NCBI GenBank assembly: GCA_022571575.1
Contig: JACZXN010000145.1
Location: forward strand, 1 to 5,573
DNA length: 5,573 nt
Source: Chloroflexota bacterium
Lineage (GTDB): Bacteria > Chloroflexota > Dehalococcoidia > UBA3495
Direction: 5' to 3'
Shown: positions 1-4,946 of the stretch, in pieces
How the letters are laid out: each line of letters opens with the position of its first letter
How positions within the stretch are numbered: the first letter of the stretch is position 1
Program-made: the position numbers and the translations under genes
The notes under the pieces: model-generated
Told to the model about the DNA's origin: nothing
The model's database searches: none
What the model saw: only the letters and a program-made list of their open reading frames with translations

Positions 1-739
1 AGCGGGCCTCGTCGGAGGCCAGAAACACGATGGCCCAGGCCACGTCCCAGGGGGTGCCGTCGAAGCCCAGGGGGCCGGCGCGGCGGCGCAGGTTGAGCAT
101 CTCCTCGGAGCTGTGCCGGGCGACCATGGGGCTGTAGATGTGGCCGGGGGCGATGCAGTTGACCCGGATGTTGTCCCGGCCGTAGTGGACGGCCATGGAG
201 TTGCTGAGGCCCAGTATCCCGCCCTTGGAGGCCGCGTAGGCGTGGCTGGGGCGGCCGCTGCCGGCCCGCAGCCCGACTATCGACGACAGGTTGACGATGG
301 ACCCGCCGCCGTCCTTGATCATCTCCGGGATGGCGAACTTGCTGGTCAGCATCACGCTCTTCAGGTTGACGTCGATCACCGTGTCCCAGAAGTCCTCCGC
401 CACGTCAGTGACGGAGCCGGGGCCGCTGATGCCCACGTTGTTCACCAGGACGTTCAGCTTGCCGTAGGTTTTCACCGCGGCTTCCGTCATCTCCTGGCAG
501 GAATCGATGTTGGTGACGTCGCCGACGAAGACGGTGGCGTCGCCCCCTTCCTCTTTGATCTGGGCCAACGTGACCTCGGCGTTCTTCTCGTCCCGATCGA
601 CCAACAGCACCTTGGCCCCCTGGCGGGTGAACAGCAATGAGATGGCCTGGCCGATGCCTACGAAGTCGCCGCTGCCGGTGGCGCCGGCGCCGGTTACGAT
701 GGCTACTTTACCTTCTAATCTATCGCCTCGCGTTGTCAT
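1..739 (-). CDS. SDR family NAD(P)-dependent oxidoreductase, C-terminus cut by the window edge
   Basis: A cytosolic classical short-chain dehydrogenase/reductase, probably oxidising an alcohol or reducing a ketone with NAD(H). The 246 visible residues form a Rossmann fold. The nucleotide-binding glycine motif spans residues 16-30 and reads TGAGATGSGDFVGIG, longer than the usual TGxxxGxG. Asp48 ends beta-2, which favours NAD over NADP. Asp74 (GDVT), NNVG at 100-103, catalytic Asn125, Ser152/153, Tyr168 and Lys172 (YAASK), and RVNCIAPG at 192-199 are all present. About 20-30 C-terminal residues, normally the end of the sheet and a final Gly-rich turn, are missing because the window starts inside the gene. 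The start is ATG at 739-737, with GGAGG (complement of 744-748) four bases upstream. It diverges from the ene-reductase gene across a 356-bp regulatory region. The family is certain; the substrate is unknown. Confidence 0.95.
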   Translation of the reverse strand, partial: MTTRGDRLEGKVAIVTGAGATGSGDFVGIGQAISLLFTRQGAKVLLVDRDEKNAEVTLAQIKEEGGDATVFVGDVTNIDSCQEMTEAAVKTYGKLNVLVNNVGISGPGSVTDVAEDFWDTVIDVNLKSVMLTSKFAIPEMIKDGGGSIVNLSSIVGLRAGSGRPSHAYAASKGGILGLSNSMAVHYGRDNIRVNCIAPGHIYSPMVARHSSEEMLNLRRRAGPLGFDGTPWDVAWAIVFLASDEAR

Positions 740-743
740 GGGG

Positions 744-748
744 CCTCC
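744..748 (-). promoter_or_regulatory. Ribosome-binding site of the SDR gene
   Basis: On the minus strand GGAGG lies four bases before the ATG at 739-737. This supports that ATG as the start; the classical SDR N-terminus (LEGKVAIVTG) follows seven residues in. Confidence 0.7.
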
Positions 749-761
749 AGAGATTCAGATA

Positions 762-814
762 CCGTGGGTGGCAATGCTTGTCTGGCGTGCAGTATATTAC
801 ACCGCCGCCCACGG
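762..814. repeat. Imperfect inverted repeat upstream of the SDR gene, possible operator
   Basis: CCGTGGGTGGC (762-772) and GCCGCCCACGG (804-814) are inverted copies matching at 10 of 11 positions, 31 bp apart. Between them the minus strand carries TATACT (796-791), a 5-of-6 match to a -10 box, but no good -35 box sits 16-18 bp further up. The arrangement would suit a regulator binding either side of the SDR promoter, but the promoter itself is weakly supported. Confidence 0.35.
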
Positions 815-877
815 ACGGGTTCTTCTTCAGCGCCCGAGCACTTGGCGGGCCGATCCCAACTTTGATGTATCTAACGG

Positions 878-891
878 GTTTGCGCACAAAC
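878..891. promoter_or_regulatory. Short palindrome next to the -35 box, candidate operator
   Basis: GTTTG-CGCA-CAAAC is a perfect 5-bp-arm inverted repeat ending two bases before the TTGACA at 894. Its position just upstream of -35 is where activators or repressors often bind. The site is short, so chance is a real alternative. Confidence 0.3.
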
Positions 892-893
892 GC

Positions 894-923
894 TTGACAA
901 GGGACGGACCGTTCTGCTATAAT
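894..923 (+). promoter_or_regulatory. Sigma70-type promoter with consensus -35 and -10 boxes
   Basis: TTGACA (894-899) and TATAAT (918-923) both match the bacterial housekeeping consensus at all six positions, separated by 18 bp. Transcription should begin near 930-931. This is by far the strongest promoter in the window. It drives the leader at 930-1055 and, past the terminator, the ene-reductase gene. An element this strong followed at once by a terminator suggests either an abundant short RNA or control by premature termination. Confidence 0.88.
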
Positions 924-929
924 GCTTGG

Positions 930-1055
930 CAAGTCCTCAAGAAACGGGGGCTTATTTTTTTGCCCTCGCATATCCAAGAACTCCCCGGACAGATATGCTT
1001 CCGTTGCTCGAAACAGGTCCCTAAAACGCCCCAGCAGCCGCTGGGGTATTTTTTT
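930..1055 (+). ncRNA. Structured leader or small RNA of about 125 nt, family not recognised
   Basis: The region runs from the predicted start site of the consensus promoter to an intrinsic terminator, so a discrete RNA of about 125 nt is expected. Visible helices are CGGGGGC (945-951) with GCCCTCG (962-968, one G-U pair) closing a U-rich loop, GCATATC (968-974) with GATATGC (992-998), and the terminator stem at 1029-1046. An alternative nine-pair helix joins 943-951 to 997-1005 with two G-U pairs. I see no conserved core of the FMN, cobalamin, SAM, TPP, T-box, glycine or fluoride classes, nor of SRP RNA or tmRNA. It may be a cis-acting attenuator for the ene-reductase gene 40 bp downstream, or an independent sRNA. 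Transcription is inferred from the promoter and terminator only. Confidence 0.5.
1029..1055 (+). terminator. Intrinsic terminator upstream of the ene-reductase gene
   Basis: CCCCAGC (1029-1035) and GCTGGGG (1040-1046) form a perfect 7-bp GC-rich stem with a four-base AGCC loop, followed directly by TATTTTTTT (1047-1055). It lies between the consensus promoter and the ene-reductase start at 1096, so it would end most leader transcripts unless an antiterminating fold or factor intervenes. It is too far from the divergent SDR gene, and on the wrong strand, to terminate that gene. Confidence 0.85.
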
Positions 1056-1086
1056 GATAGTCCGCCCGGCACAAGTTGAAGATTTC

Positions 1087-1091
1087 AGGAG
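1087..1091 (+). promoter_or_regulatory. Ribosome-binding site fixing the ene-reductase start
   Basis: AGGAG lies four bases before ATG 1096. The reading frame stays open upstream to 922, but that ATG overlaps the -10 box and cannot be in the mRNA. The first residues after 1096 (MSRLFSPITI) match the usual N-terminus of the YqjM family. Confidence 0.8.
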
Positions 1092-1095
1092 CATC

Positions 1096-2193
1096 ATGAG
1101 CAGATTATTCTCGCCGATCACCATCCGGGGCGAAGAGATCCCCAACCGCGTCTTCGTTGCGCCGATGTGCCAATACTCATCGGAGACGGAAGACGGGCGC
1201 TGCGGCCCCTGGCACACCGTCCACTACGGCACGAGGGCCGTGGGCGGGGCCGGGCTGGTCATGCTGGAAGCGTCGGCGGTGCGCGCCGACGGCCGCATAA
1301 CACCCTGGGACCTGGGCATGTGGAACGAGGACCACGTGGCGGCCGTGGGACCGGTGGTCGACGCCATCGTGGCCAACGGCTCGGTCCCGGCGATCCAACT
1401 GGCCCACGCCGGGCGCAAGGCCTCCCACGGCAAACCCTGGGAGGGCGGCAAACAACTGGACTCCAGCCATGGCGGATGGGAGGCCGTGGCGCCAAGCCCG
1501 ATCAGTTTCCAAGAGGACTGGGACGTCCCTCGGGAATTGACCGTGGAGGACATTGGACAACTTGTTGAAGATTTCGCGAGTTCCGCCAAATTGTCGGTGA
1601 ACGCCGGGATCAAGGTCATCGAACTGCACATGGCCCACGGCTATCTCGCCTGCGAATTCTTGTCACCCCTTTCCAATGAGCGCACGGACCGATACGGCGG
1701 CTCCCTGGAGAACCGGACCCGCTTCCCCTTGGAGGTCGCCAGAGCGGTGCGAAACGCCATCCCCGATTCCATGCCCCTGTTCGTGCGGGTGTCGGCGACG
1801 GAGTATATGGACAACGGTTGGGACGTGGACGAATGCGTGGAGTTCTGCCGCTGGCTCAAGGACGACGGCGTGGACCTGATCGACTGTTCCTCGGGCGGGA
1901 ACTCCCCAGACCAGAAACTGACCCCCTACCCCGGCTACCAGGTCCAGTTCTCGGCCCGCATCAGGAGCGAGGCGGAGGTCACCACCGGTGCGGTGGGTCT
2001 GATCACCGAAGCCGCCCAGGCGGAAAAGATCCTGGACGACGGCGAAGCCGACGTGATCCTGCTGGCCCGGGAACTACTGCGGAACCCCTATTGGCCGATC
2101 CAGGCCCAGACCGAACTGGACGGCGCCGGCGCCTGGCCTTCCCAATATGCCAGGGTGGCGGAGATACGCAAGTTCTCAGCCCCTTCCCGCTAG
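1096..2193 (+). CDS. NADH:flavin oxidoreductase / Old Yellow Enzyme family, YqjM/NamA-type ene-reductase
   Basis: A 365-residue FMN-dependent TIM-barrel enzyme that uses NAD(P)H to reduce C=C bonds next to carbonyl or nitro groups. It is cytosolic and slightly longer than Bacillus YqjM (about 338). Hallmarks of the thermophilic-like OYE class are visible: APMCQYS at 22-28 with Cys25 and Tyr27 near the flavin, Lys108 in AGRKAS, the substrate-binding HxxHxY (His178, His181, Tyr183), SNERTDRYGGSLENR at 193-207, Arg231 in RVSA, and ARELLRNPYW at 324-333 in the phosphate-binding region. QYAR near 350-353 fits the C-terminal Tyr-x-Arg that reaches into the neighbouring subunit in YqjM. The gene follows a leader with a strong promoter and terminator and has its own downstream terminator, so it is probably monocistronic. 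Related members include xenobiotic reductases and 2,4-dienoyl-CoA-like reductases, but the length and motifs favour YqjM/NamA. The physiological substrate is unknown. Confidence 0.95.
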   Translation: MSRLFSPITIRGEEIPNRVFVAPMCQYSSETEDGRCGPWHTVHYGTRAVGGAGLVMLEASAVRADGRITPWDLGMWNEDHVAAVGPVVDAIVANGSVPAIQLAHAGRKASHGKPWEGGKQLDSSHGGWEAVAPSPISFQEDWDVPRELTVEDIGQLVEDFASSAKLSVNAGIKVIELHMAHGYLACEFLSPLSNERTDRYGGSLENRTRFPLEVARAVRNAIPDSMPLFVRVSATEYMDNGWDVDECVEFCRWLKDDGVDLIDCSSGGNSPDQKLTPYPGYQVQFSARIRSEAEVTTGAVGLITEAAQAEKILDDGEADVILLARELLRNPYWPIQAQTELDGAGAWPSQYARVAEIRKFSAPSR

Positions 2194-2240
2194 CGGCAAA
2201 CCGGCCGAAAACTGCTTAGAATGACCGGATATTGCCGGCA

Positions 2241-2271
2241 GGCCTCGGGACTATTCCCGGGGCCTTTTTTT
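2241..2271 (+). terminator. Intrinsic terminator of the ene-reductase gene
   Basis: GGCCTCGGGA (2241-2250) pairs with TCCCGGGGCC (2255-2264) in a 10-bp stem with one U-G pair and a CTAT loop, followed by seven T (2265-2271). It begins 47 bp after the ene-reductase stop codon and separates that gene from the VOC/monooxygenase operon. Confidence 0.9.
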
Positions 2272-2364
2272 GGCCGTCGCCAGATGATGACCTTTGGCCC
2301 TGATTACCCAGGCCGTTTGGCTCTCACGGCCCGTACCTCGTCTCCGATATCTTGTTCTGCAAGA

Positions 2365-2396
2365 CTGGGGCCCGCCTCCGTTCCGGCCGGCCCCAG
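2365..2396 (+). repeat. Strong hairpin in the leader of the VOC operon
   Basis: CTGGGGCCCGCC (2365-2376) and GGCCGGCCCCAG (2385-2396) pair at 11 of 12 positions around an 8-base loop. No T-tract follows, so it is not an intrinsic terminator. It ends 23 bases before the AAGGAG of the first VOC gene and could protect the 5' end of the mRNA or serve as a protein-binding site. I could not find a convincing promoter between 2272 and 2433. Confidence 0.5.
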
Positions 2397-2419
2397 CCGG
2401 CTCAATAAGTACGCCACAT

Positions 2420-2425
2420 AAGGAG
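2420..2425 (+). promoter_or_regulatory. Ribosome-binding site of the first VOC gene
   Basis: AAGGAG lies eight bases before ATG 2434, a near-ideal arrangement and the strongest translation signal in the four-gene run. Confidence 0.8.
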
Positions 2426-2433
2426 ATGGGCAA

Positions 2434-2880
2434 ATGGTGAAGCCGATGCAACTGGGCCACGTGAACATCCGGGTCAAGGACCTGGCACGGTCCGAAGAGT
2501 TCTACACCGACGTGTTGGGGCTCGAGGTGACCCACCGCCGGGACACGATCCTCTTCCTCAGTTCCAACGATCTTTCCCACGAACTGGCCATCAGCCCCCT
2601 GGGACCCGATGCGGCCGGCCCGGACAACACCCGGGTCGGGACCAACCACAACGCCTGGCTGATGGGCTCATTCGACGACCTCCGCCAGATCCACCGCCGC
2701 CTCAAGGAAAAGAACGTGGAGATCCTCCGCATCCGCCAAAACGCCTGTTCCATGGGCATCTATTTCGCGGACCCCGACGGCAATGAGAACGAGGTGTACT
2801 TCGAAACCTCCGACGCCCGATACCGCGACGGCGGCTGGCAGGGCGAGTTCCCCGAGAAATTGGACGAAGCGCCGGCTTAA
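2434..2880 (+). CDS. VOC-fold metalloprotein (glyoxalase / extradiol dioxygenase-like)
   Basis: A 148-residue single-domain member of the vicinal oxygen chelate superfamily, built from two beta-alpha-beta-beta-beta units. The first runs from QLGHVNIRVKDLARSEEFY (His9 as first metal ligand) through GLEVT. The second begins near GTNHNAW (His72) and ends at YFADPDGNENE (110-120) with Glu120 as the last ligand. The C-terminal motif Y-x2-DPxG-x3-E resembles the extradiol ring-cleavage signature, and His49 in HELAI sits where related proteins have a conserved HHEL. The last 25 residues (DGGWQGEFPEKLDEAPA) are a polar tail. Family members include glyoxalase I, catechol-type dioxygenases and fosfomycin/bleomycin resistance proteins, so the reaction cannot be named. 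It is first in the operon, 50 bp before a second VOC gene, and differs clearly from the next two, which are close paralogs of each other. Confidence 0.9.
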   Translation: MVKPMQLGHVNIRVKDLARSEEFYTDVLGLEVTHRRDTILFLSSNDLSHELAISPLGPDAAGPDNTRVGTNHNAWLMGSFDDLRQIHRRLKEKNVEILRIRQNACSMGIYFADPDGNENEVYFETSDARYRDGGWQGEFPEKLDEAPA

Positions 2881-2930
2881 ACGCCCAACCGGCAATCCAT
2901 TCCCCAAATCACCGAAATAAGAGGCACGAA

Positions 2931-3338
2931 ATGGTCAGCGTAAAATCGATTCATCACATGACATTGGTGGTTAACGACGTGGACAAGACCCGGGATTTCT
3001 TTACCCGGATCCTGGGACTGCCGGAGATCAAGAAACCCAACGAGAACATGTCGGTCGTCTGGTTCGGAGTGGAGGCCAACGAGCTCCATTGCATGGTGCG
3101 GCCGGACTATGTGGAGGACGGCCGGAGCGACCTGAGCCTCAATGGCCGTGACCGGGGCTTCGAGGGCCGCCACGTGGCGCTCACCGTGGCCGAATCCCTG
3201 GATGAAGTCGCCAGCGTCTTCGAGGCCGAGGACATCCCCTATCACCGGGGAACGGCCGGTCTGCCGCAGATCTTCTGCGAAGACCCATCGGGCAATTTCA
3301 TCGAGATCAATACCGGCTGGTTCCAGGCGCCGCTCTAG
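2931..3338 (+). CDS. VOC-fold metalloprotein, first of a tandem paralogous pair
   Basis: A 135-residue VOC superfamily protein, probably a soluble divalent-metal enzyme. SVKSIHHMTLVVNDVDKTRDFF opens the first half-domain with His9 as likely ligand. ELHCM (His53) closes it, and GRHVAL (His81) opens the second half. Glu125 in EDPSGNFIEINTGW supplies the last ligand. The C-terminal block GTAGLPQIFCEDP (107-119) is identical in the following gene, and by hand alignment about 60 of 135 residues agree overall with one single-residue gap, so the two arose by duplication. AAGAGG six bases before ATG 2931 is a moderate ribosome-binding site. Spacing to the flanking VOC genes is 50 and 54 bp. The two paralogs could form a heterodimer, since many single-domain VOC proteins dimerise to build the active site. 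The substrate is unknown. Confidence 0.9.
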   Translation: MVSVKSIHHMTLVVNDVDKTRDFFTRILGLPEIKKPNENMSVVWFGVEANELHCMVRPDYVEDGRSDLSLNGRDRGFEGRHVALTVAESLDEVASVFEAEDIPYHRGTAGLPQIFCEDPSGNFIEINTGWFQAPL

Positions 3339-3378
3339 TCCCCTGGCCGTTCTGGATTCAATCCATCGGCAGATAACT

Positions 3379-3384
3379 GGGAGG
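3379..3384 (+). promoter_or_regulatory. Ribosome-binding site deciding the start of the third VOC gene
   Basis: GGGAGG lies eight bases before ATG 3393. An in-frame GTG at 3384 overlaps this site and would leave no ribosome-binding sequence of its own, so ATG 3393 is preferred. Confidence 0.85.
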
Positions 3385-3392
3385 TGAACCAT

Positions 3393-3803
3393 ATGCTGAC
3401 AACCACGCTGATCCATCACCAACTGGTGGTGGTGAACGACCTTGACAAGGCCCGCGACTTCTACGGAAGGGTGGTGGGTTTGACCGAGATCAAGCGCCCC
3501 GACACCGGGCGAAAGGGGATCTGGTTCGCGTCCCTGAGCAACGAGTTGCACATCTCGCTCCGAGACGATCTCACCGGCTTTGGGCCCACTGAGATGCCGT
3601 TGAGTCCAGGACTGCGGCCGGGGCGGTTGGGCCGTCACATCGCCTTCGCCATGGACGGGACCCTCGATGAGATTGGCGCTCATCTCGATGCCGAGGGGAT
3701 ACTCTACGAATTGGGCACCGCCGGCCTGCCCCAGATCTTCTGCGAAGACCCCGCTGGCAACTTTGTTGAGTTCAACACCGGCTGGGACAAGGAATTCGTT
3801 TAA
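3393..3803 (+). CDS. VOC-fold metalloprotein, second of a tandem paralogous pair
   Basis: A 136-residue VOC superfamily protein, paralogous to the gene just upstream. Shared landmarks are IHH at 7-9 (His9), VVVND-DKARDFY, NELH at 50-53, GRHIAF (His82), the LDE helix, and GTAGLPQIFCEDP (108-120) followed by GNFVEFNTGW with ligand Glu126. The segment between residues 54 and 80 has diverged most and carries a one-residue length change; it lies next to the active-site opening in VOC folds, so the two may prefer different ligands. The reading frame can be extended three codons to a GTG at 3384, but the GGGAGG at 3379-3384 fits ATG 3393. The gene lies 54 bp from each neighbour and was probably co-transcribed with the monooxygenase that follows. 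As with its paralog, the reaction is not predictable beyond metal-dependent chemistry. Confidence 0.9.
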   Translation: MLTTTLIHHQLVVVNDLDKARDFYGRVVGLTEIKRPDTGRKGIWFASLSNELHISLRDDLTGFGPTEMPLSPGLRPGRLGRHIAFAMDGTLDEIGAHLDAEGILYELGTAGLPQIFCEDPAGNFVEFNTGWDKEFV

Positions 3804-3845
3804 GGGGCTTCGCTGGGGTTCCCACCGCACGTCCCAGATAATCTG

Positions 3846-3850
3846 AGGAG
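3846..3850 (+). promoter_or_regulatory. Ribosome-binding site choosing the monooxygenase start
   Basis: AGGAG ends seven bases before ATG 3858. Another ATG at 3851 directly abuts it but is in a different frame. MEFGLFMMPLHPP from 3858 is the standard N-terminus of luciferase-like monooxygenases. Confidence 0.85.
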
Positions 3851-3857
3851 ATGAACG

Positions 3858-4946
3858 ATGGAATTCGGACTTTTCATGATGCCGCTGCATCCGCCCCAAC
3901 GGTCGATAGCCGACTCTTATGACCGTGACCTCGACCTGCTGGCCTTAGCGGACCAACTGGGCTACAAAGAGGCTTGGATCGGCGAACACATCACCGAAAG
4001 CTGGGAGAACGCCCCCGTTCCCGAGCTATTGATCGCCAAGGCCTTGGCCATGACCAAGAACATCATCCTGGGAACGGGTGTGACTCTGCTGTCGATCCAC
4101 AACCCGGTGGATGTGGCCCACCGTATAGCGATGTTGGACCACCTGGCCCGGGGCCGTTTCTACTGGGGGGTGGGAGCCCGGGCGCTACCCACTGACCTGC
4201 AGTTGTTCGGGTTCGACCATACCAACGGGGAGGAGATCCGCGAGCGCTCACAGGAAGCGCTGGAGGTAATCCTGGGCATCTGGAGCGCGGAGGGAGGCTA
4301 CACCCACCACGGCAAGTACTTCAATATCCAAGCTCCGGAGATGGACCCCGTACTGGCACGCGGTCTTTACATGAAGCCGTATCAGAAGCCGCATCCGCCC
4401 GTGGGCGTCGCCGGCAGCACTCCCGGCTCTCCCAGCATCCGCCTGGCGGGAGAGAAGGGCTGGATCCCCATGAGTTCCTCCAACCTTCTTCCGAAGTACC
4501 TGGCCATGCAATGGGATGTTGTCGAGGAAGGGGCCGCCAGCACGGGGAAGACTCCAGACCGCAAGGAATGGCGGATCGCCAGGGATGTCTACGTTGCCGA
4601 CACACCGGAGAGGGCCCGCAAGGAGGCCAGGGAACTACTGGGCGGTAACTACGTGCAACACCAGTTCCCCAACCGGAAAGCGGCGCGGAACCTGGACGGC
4701 TCCAAAGTGGAGCCTGAGATGCCCGACGACGCAGTGGACGTGGACTACATGATGGAGAACCTTTGGATCGTGGGTGACCCGGAAGAGTGCGCCGGGCAGA
4801 TTAGGCACCTCTACGAGGAGGTCGGCGGGTTCGGAACGTTCTTGGCCATCAGCCAGGACCCGGATGACGCCACCATGTCCGCCCGCTGCCTGCAACTCCT
4901 CAAAGAAGAGGTTGGCCCGCGAATCAAAGACTTGACCGGCGCCTAG
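3858..4946 (+). CDS. LLM-class flavin-dependent monooxygenase (bacterial luciferase-like; limonene/alkanal monooxygenase type)
   Basis: A 362-residue TIM-barrel oxidoreductase that would use reduced flavin (FMNH2, or possibly F420) and usually oxygen to oxidise an organic substrate. The N-terminal strand EFGLFMMPLHPP (2-13) and GYKEAWIGEHITESWE (35-50, with Glu43-His44) are typical of the luciferase-like family. So are LGTGVTLLSIHNPVDVAHR (71-89), LDHLARGRFYWGVGARALPTD (93-113), a KPYQKPHPPVGVAGS block at 173-187 lining the flavin site, and the C-terminal WIVGDPEE (303-310). The overall pattern resembles limonene 1,2-monooxygenase and alkanal monooxygenase-like proteins. Family members often need a separate flavin reductase, and none is in the window; the SDR and OYE are not classical flavin reductases. 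It is last in the run of VOC genes, 54 bp after the third, which suggests the VOC proteins act on its substrate or product. Family certain, cofactor and substrate not. Confidence 0.93.
   Translation: MEFGLFMMPLHPPQRSIADSYDRDLDLLALADQLGYKEAWIGEHITESWENAPVPELLIAKALAMTKNIILGTGVTLLSIHNPVDVAHRIAMLDHLARGRFYWGVGARALPTDLQLFGFDHTNGEEIRERSQEALEVILGIWSAEGGYTHHGKYFNIQAPEMDPVLARGLYMKPYQKPHPPVGVAGSTPGSPSIRLAGEKGWIPMSSSNLLPKYLAMQWDVVEEGAASTGKTPDRKEWRIARDVYVADTPERARKEARELLGGNYVQHQFPNRKAARNLDGSKVEPEMPDDAVDVDYMMENLWIVGDPEECAGQIRHLYEEVGGFGTFLAISQDPDDATMSARCLQLLKEEVGPRIKDLTGA

Larger units (their letters stand above)
740..1095. other. Divergent intergenic regulatory region between the SDR and ene-reductase genes
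   Basis: This 356-bp stretch has no credible protein gene. From left to right it holds the SDR ribosome-binding site (744-748, minus), an 11-bp imperfect inverted repeat (762-772 with 804-814) around a minus-strand TATACT, a short palindrome at 878-891, a near-perfect plus-strand promoter (894-923), a structured leader with an intrinsic terminator (about 930-1055), and the ene-reductase ribosome-binding site (1087-1091). The open frames that cross it are chance extensions or antisense reading frames. Confidence 0.85.

Noticed and set aside
113..640. A 175-codon plus-strand open frame at the left end.
   Set aside because: It is the complement of the SDR coding sequence and is rich in Asp, Val, Gly and His, typical of an antisense shadow.
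773..928. Direct repeat AATGCTTG at 773-780 and 921-928.
   Set aside because: It is only 8 bp, and the second copy overlaps the -10 box and start region. It is likely chance.
930..1055. Signal recognition particle RNA, tmRNA, or a tracrRNA-like RNA.
   Set aside because: CAGGTCC and CAGCAGCC hint at the SRP apical domain, but the conserved GGAAG loop region is absent. No tRNA-like ends, tag frame, CRISPR repeats or cas genes are visible.
922..1095. A 58-codon in-frame N-terminal extension of the ene-reductase starting at ATG 922.
   Set aside because: ATG 922 overlaps the -10 box, so it precedes the transcript start. The extension would be translated through the terminator, and the family N-terminus begins at 1096 behind AGGAG.
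930..1095. An FMN riboswitch controlling the flavoenzyme gene.
   Set aside because: The conserved core elements of the FMN aptamer (AGGGTGAAAT and the CCGGCGGT-type segments) are not present.
720..1217. A 165-codon minus-strand open frame over the divergent intergenic region.
   Set aside because: It overlaps the start of the SDR gene and the beginning of the ene-reductase gene, crosses the promoter and terminator, and has no family resemblance.
3353..3365. Palindrome TGGATTCAATCCA between the two tandem VOC genes.
   Set aside because: The usable hairpin would be a 4-bp stem, no T-tract follows, and it is not repeated in the other spacers.
3813..3837. Weak hairpin CTGGGG/TCCCAG before the monooxygenase gene.
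   Set aside because: It has six pairs including a G-U, a 13-base loop and no T-tract. It is too weak to call as a terminator or regulatory element.
2877..3899. A 340-codon minus-strand open frame covering both tandem VOC genes.
   Set aside because: It is antisense to two genes with clear VOC motifs. Its translation shows no recognisable domain and is explained by GC-rich codon structure on the opposite strand.
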